Assembly (NCBI RefSeq): GCF_000517025.1
Contig: NZ_KI912097.1
Location: 609,943 to 672,912 of the forward strand
Source: Halonatronum saccharophilum DSM 13868
GTDB taxonomy: Bacteria; Bacillota; Halanaerobiia; Halobacteroidales; Halobacteroidaceae
Direction: 5' to 3'
DNA: 62,970 bases
Shown here: piece after piece, positions 60,039 through 62,970 of the stretch
How positions within the stretch are numbered: position 1 is the first letter of the stretch
Layout of the letters: each line of letters starts with the position of its first letter
Translations under genes and position numbers: made by a program
The notes under the pieces: model-generated
The model's input: only the letters and a program-made list of their open reading frames with translations
The model's database searches: none
What the model was told of the DNA's origin: nothing

Positions 60039-60953
60039 ATGTTGAGAAAGAATTTTGCTTGGGTGTTTTTTGTTATTGTAACATTATCGCTTCTTGGAAG
60101 GGCAGAAGCTAGTCTTGGGTTCGGGAAGGAGAATCTTTATATAACCCAACCCTATTTGAAGGGAGAAAAAGTATTTTTCTTACAAGAAATTTTAAAGATA
60201 TTAGACTATTATGAAGGGGATGTTGATGGTATATACGGGCCAACAACTGCCCAAGCAGTAGGCGAGTATCAAAAATCTAGGGGGATGGATAAGGACTTTA
60301 AAGTTGATAAGAAATTATGGGATGATTTATTGACTGAGATGAAGGTAAGTGGAGAGAAGTTAGATAAGCCTGAGGGAAAGGTTTTGATAATTATAGATAT
60401 TCCAAGCCGATTACTAAAGGTTTACTCAGACAAGAAGTTATATAAGGAGTTTAGGGTCGCTGTTGGTAAGAAGTCGACTCCAAGTCCAGTAGGCGACTGG
60501 AAGATCAATCAAAAAGCTAAATGGGGTGGGGGGTTTGGAACAAGATGGATGAAATTAAATGTTCCTTGGGGAAAGTATGGTATTCATGGAACCAATAAGC
60601 CTAACTCTATAGGTTGGGCAGCTTCTCATGGTTGTATAAGGATGTTAAATCGTGATGTGGAAGCTTTATATGATTGGGTTAATGTTGGCACTAGAGTTCA
60701 TATTCGCTCAGGTGAATTTCACCCTTTGAGACTACCATTGAAAGAATTGAATTTAGGTAGTAGAGGGAGTAATGTAATGGTAGTACAGAAAAGATTAAAG
60801 CAATTAGGTTATTTTAATTATAACCCTGATGGTATCTATAGAATTGGCACTAAAGCTGCAGTTAAAAAGTTTCAACAGGATAATGGTTTACAGGATATTG
60901 GGATAGTAGACGATAAGACTTATCGTAGGTTAAATTTAATATTATTTGAATAA
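60039..60953 (+). CDS. L,D-transpeptidase with two peptidoglycan-binding domains
   Basis: 304 aa with a secretion signal (about 1-25, FVIVTLSLLGRAEA). A peptidoglycan-binding domain (VFFLQEILKILDYYEGDVDG) is followed by the YkuD catalytic domain: GKKSTPSPVGDW, YGIHGTNKPNSIG and the active Cys199 in SHGCIRM. A second binding domain (VMVVQKRLKQLGYFNYNPDG) closes the protein. It forms L,D cross-links in cell-wall or spore peptidoglycan outside the membrane. It precedes the sporulation regulator gene, but in a separate unit. Confidence 0.93.
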   Translation: MLRKNFAWVFFVIVTLSLLGRAEASLGFGKENLYITQPYLKGEKVFFLQEILKILDYYEGDVDGIYGPTTAQAVGEYQKSRGMDKDFKVDKKLWDDLLTEMKVSGEKLDKPEGKVLIIIDIPSRLLKVYSDKKLYKEFRVAVGKKSTPSPVGDWKINQKAKWGGGFGTRWMKLNVPWGKYGIHGTNKPNSIGWAASHGCIRMLNRDVEALYDWVNVGTRVHIRSGEFHPLRLPLKELNLGSRGSNVMVVQKRLKQLGYFNYNPDGIYRIGTKAAVKKFQQDNGLQDIGIVDDKTYRRLNLILFE

Positions 60954-61044
60954 GATCAAATAGTTTCAATAAATATAGGAGTTTTAGCATAAAAATGAAA
61001 TCAAAGTAATATACTATTAAAAAATACTAGGAGGTGTAATAATA

Positions 61045-61584
61045 GTGAGAGCAACAGGAATAGTTCGAAAAATTGATAATTTAGGAAGAGTTGTAATACC
61101 AAAAGAGATCCGTACAGAGATGAAGATAGATAATGGTAATACCCTAGAGATTTATGTTGATCAAAATGATACAGTAATTTTGAAAAAATATAGTCCCGTA
61201 AGGGAATTTACAAATTTAAAGGGGTATATTGATACTTTAGAAGAAACAACTGGGTGTAATGTTATGATTTCAGATACAGATAGAATACTTGAAACGTCTT
61301 CTATGATGGAGGAGTATGGTACTAGAGCTATAGGAGGTAAAGTCAAGGAAGCTATGAAGTCTAGAAAGACTATGATCTTAGATAGTGCTAGGGATGAAGA
61401 TATATGTACTAATTATAGGAGTAAAGAGGGAGAGTTAGGGTCTATATTGATTTGTCCAATAATTAAGCAAGGAGATATATTAGGATCAGTGATTTTATCT
61501 TCTAATCAAAAGGAGTTAAGTGATTTTGAAGCAAAGGTAAGTGAAATAACTGCTAAGGTAATAAGTAAGAAGTTAGGGTTATAG
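61045..61584 (+). CDS. spoVT: Stage V sporulation regulator SpoVT
   Basis: 179 aa, GTG start after GGAGGTG. The N-terminal AbrB-type swapped-hairpin DNA-binding domain (1-50) has MRATGIVRKIDNLGRVVIPK and EIRTEMKIDNGNTLEIYVD. The C-terminal GAF-like domain (about 55-178) has CNVMISDTDRILETSS and LGSILICPIIKQGDILGSVI. SpoVT tunes sigma-G regulon genes in the forespore. The two-domain length distinguishes it from AbrB itself (about 95 aa). It suggests the organism or its ancestors sporulate. Confidence 0.92.
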   Translation: MRATGIVRKIDNLGRVVIPKEIRTEMKIDNGNTLEIYVDQNDTVILKKYSPVREFTNLKGYIDTLEETTGCNVMISDTDRILETSSMMEEYGTRAIGGKVKEAMKSRKTMILDSARDEDICTNYRSKEGELGSILICPIIKQGDILGSVILSSNQKELSDFEAKVSEITAKVISKKLGL

Positions 61585-61638
61585 AATATTTTGAAAATAT
61601 TTATTTTAGTTATTTTTAAAGAATATTTTCTATTTTTT

Positions 61639-61676
61639 CCTGCAGATAAGGAATTTATCTGTAGGTTTTCTTTTTA
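61639..61676 (+). terminator. Terminator after spoVT
   Basis: CCTGCAGATAA pairs with TTATCTGTAGG, followed by TTTTCTTTTT. Confidence 0.75.
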
Positions 61677-61853
61677 ATAATTAAGAAAGTATAGGGATAT
61701 AGTTTAAAAATGGTCTGTTAAAGTAAAGTATAGTCTTTTCTACTTGAATTCTATAGTATAAGGTTATAAGCTATAAACATAGAAGATTAATTATTAAGTA
61801 ATTTAAAATTGCCATATTTAAGTTGTTTATACTTAACTAATAAGGAGGGAAGA

Positions 61854-62013
61854 ATGATGGTTGATATAAACTGGCTTATAAATAAACAGCGTGATTTTTT
61901 TGAAAGTTGAAGAAGAAATTTTAGAGGAAGTTAAAAAATACTTAGGTAAGCTATCTCTAGAAGCTTCAAATCTATGCTTATTAAAAGTATTGAAATTTAA
62001 TTTTAAAAAATAA
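61854..62013 (+). pseudogene. Small gene broken by a frameshift in a T7 tract
   Basis: ATG after TAAGGAGGG gives MMVDINWLINKQRDFFES and a stop at 61908. Shifting frame in the T7 tract (61895-61901) continues as KVEEEILEEVKKYLGKLSLE to TAA 62011. The joined product would be about 52 residues, basic and helical. The strong ribosome-binding site suggests a real but damaged or misread gene. No family is recognised. Confidence 0.4.
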
Positions 62014-62189
62014 AGCCTAATAATTCTTGTTGTTTTATGTAAGTATCTTTGTTATAATAATTTTAGTTTGATTTTAATTAAAGCTATTACTTAGAAGATG
62101 TTTTAAGAGATAGTTCGGAGCGAGTACTTATTATAGATAAGAGTACTCTTTTTGTTTTGAAGTAAATTCTTTGGGAAAGGGACGGGCTT

Positions 62190-62882
62190 ATGAGAAAGAA
62201 GAGAGAGGAAGGGGAAAGAGAAAAAGTGATTGTACTAGGAGGGATGATTGGTGTTGGTAAGACTACTTATGCAGAGTCTATAGCAGATCATTTAAGTAGT
62301 CAAGTGTTTTATGAATCAGTTGATAACAATCCTTTATTAGACAAGTTTTATGCAGATAAAAAGAGGTGGGCTTTTGCATTACAGATATTTTTCTTAAATA
62401 AGAGGTTTAAATCCATAAAAAAAGCTTTACACAATAAGAATAATGTCTTAGATCGTTCTATTTATGAGGATGCTTTATTTGCAAGGATAAATTATGAAAG
62501 TGGTAATATGTCTCAAGCAGAATTTGATTGTTACATAGAATTGCTTGAGAATATGATGGAAGAGTTAGAAGGTATGCCAAAGAAGGCTCCAGATCTATTT
62601 ATTTACTTGCAGGCTTCTTTTGATACTATTGAGGAGAGGATCCAAAAGAGGGGAAGGGACTTTGAACAGTTTGATAATAATCCAGACCTTGAAGCTTATA
62701 TGAAGAACTTACATTCTCGATATGATGATTGGGTCTTTAATCATTATAATGCTTCTGAAATATTGGTTATTAATGCTGATAAGTATGATATAACCCAAAA
62801 GGAAGATGCGCAAGAGGTGTTGGCCCAAATTGACCAGCGTTTAGTAGAGTTGGAGAAAGAAAATAAAAGAAGAATATCTTAA
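62190..62882 (+). CDS. Deoxynucleoside kinase
   Basis: 230 aa, ATG after GGGAAAGGGACGGG. P-loop VLGGMIGVGKTTYAE, FYESVDNNPLLDKFY, the DRS motif in VLDRSIYEDALFARINYESG, and a lid-like IEERIQKRGRDFEQF are typical of the deoxyadenosine/deoxyguanosine/deoxycytidine kinase family. It salvages deoxynucleosides to monophosphates in the cytoplasm. The exact base preference cannot be read. It is followed by a hairpin at the window end. Confidence 0.92.
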   Translation: MRKKREEGEREKVIVLGGMIGVGKTTYAESIADHLSSQVFYESVDNNPLLDKFYADKKRWAFALQIFFLNKRFKSIKKALHNKNNVLDRSIYEDALFARINYESGNMSQAEFDCYIELLENMMEELEGMPKKAPDLFIYLQASFDTIEERIQKRGRDFEQFDNNPDLEAYMKNLHSRYDDWVFNHYNASEILVINADKYDITQKEDAQEVLAQIDQRLVELEKENKRRIS

Positions 62883-62942
62883 ATTTAAAAGGTCTAATAT
62901 ATTAATAAAGAGAGAGTTGAATAAAACTAATAAAAATATAAA

Positions 62943-62970
62943 GGGTTGGTGATCATATGATCACCAACCC
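62943..62970 (+). terminator. Hairpin at window end, probable terminator
   Basis: GGGTTGGTGATCAT and ATGATCACCAACCC are perfect inverted copies. The T-run, if any, is beyond the window. Confidence 0.6.

Overview
The window is low-GC, A+T-rich bacterial DNA with Gram-positive style ribosome-binding sites (AAGGAGG-like), frequent TTG/GTG starts, short-form HisG with HisZ, a SpoVT-type sporulation regulator, rubredoxin and an AddAB-type recombination locus. This suggests an anaerobic, spore-forming, motile Firmicute. A halophilic Halanaerobiales-type organism (Orenia or Halobacteroides relatives) is my best guess, but that is inference from gene content and not a database match. No rRNA, tRNA or CRISPR array was seen.

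Region 1 (1-20300) is an accessory, defence-island-like segment. It holds ORF-less group II introns: one at 168-1042 with a second copy lacking its interior at 1307-1415, one at 2082-2610, and a nested pair (twintron) at 7446-9319. Interleaved are an ABC-three-component-like operon (PD-(D/E)XK-like protein, middle component, Rad50-like ATPase with two compensating frameshifts), a nucleoside 2-deoxyribosyltransferase-like protein, and a type I restriction-modification locus hsdM-hsdS-hsdR plus a YgjP-like metallohydrolase. A decayed IS30-type element sits between hsdM and hsdS.

Region 2 (20490-26704) holds addB and a broken addA that keeps its helicase motifs but has lost the C-terminal nuclease domain.

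Region 3 (26997-31526) has two chemoreceptors separated by a small coiled-coil protein. Region 4 (31696-36973) is a folate cluster, pabA-pabB-pabC-folE-folP-folB-folK, running from chorismate and GTP towards dihydropteroate. Region 5 (37283-44967) is a histidine cluster, hisZ-G-D-B-H-A-F-IE, behind a good sigma-A promoter; hisC and a histidinol-phosphatase are absent here. Region 6 (45234-49213) is cheW-cheA-cheY-cheB, which would take signals from receptors such as those in region 3.

Region 7 (49258-54026) is a divergent pair of type IIA topoisomerase subunit genes. Region 8 (54152-62970) is mixed: a 2-hydroxyacid dehydrogenase, PadR regulator, rubredoxin, a lipoprotein resembling M30 peptidases but with the catalytic Glu replaced by Gln, an L,D-transpeptidase, SpoVT, a deoxynucleoside kinase and several small unknown proteins.

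Intergenic DNA is unusually rich in long imperfect palindromes and short near-repeated words placed just upstream of ribosome-binding sites.
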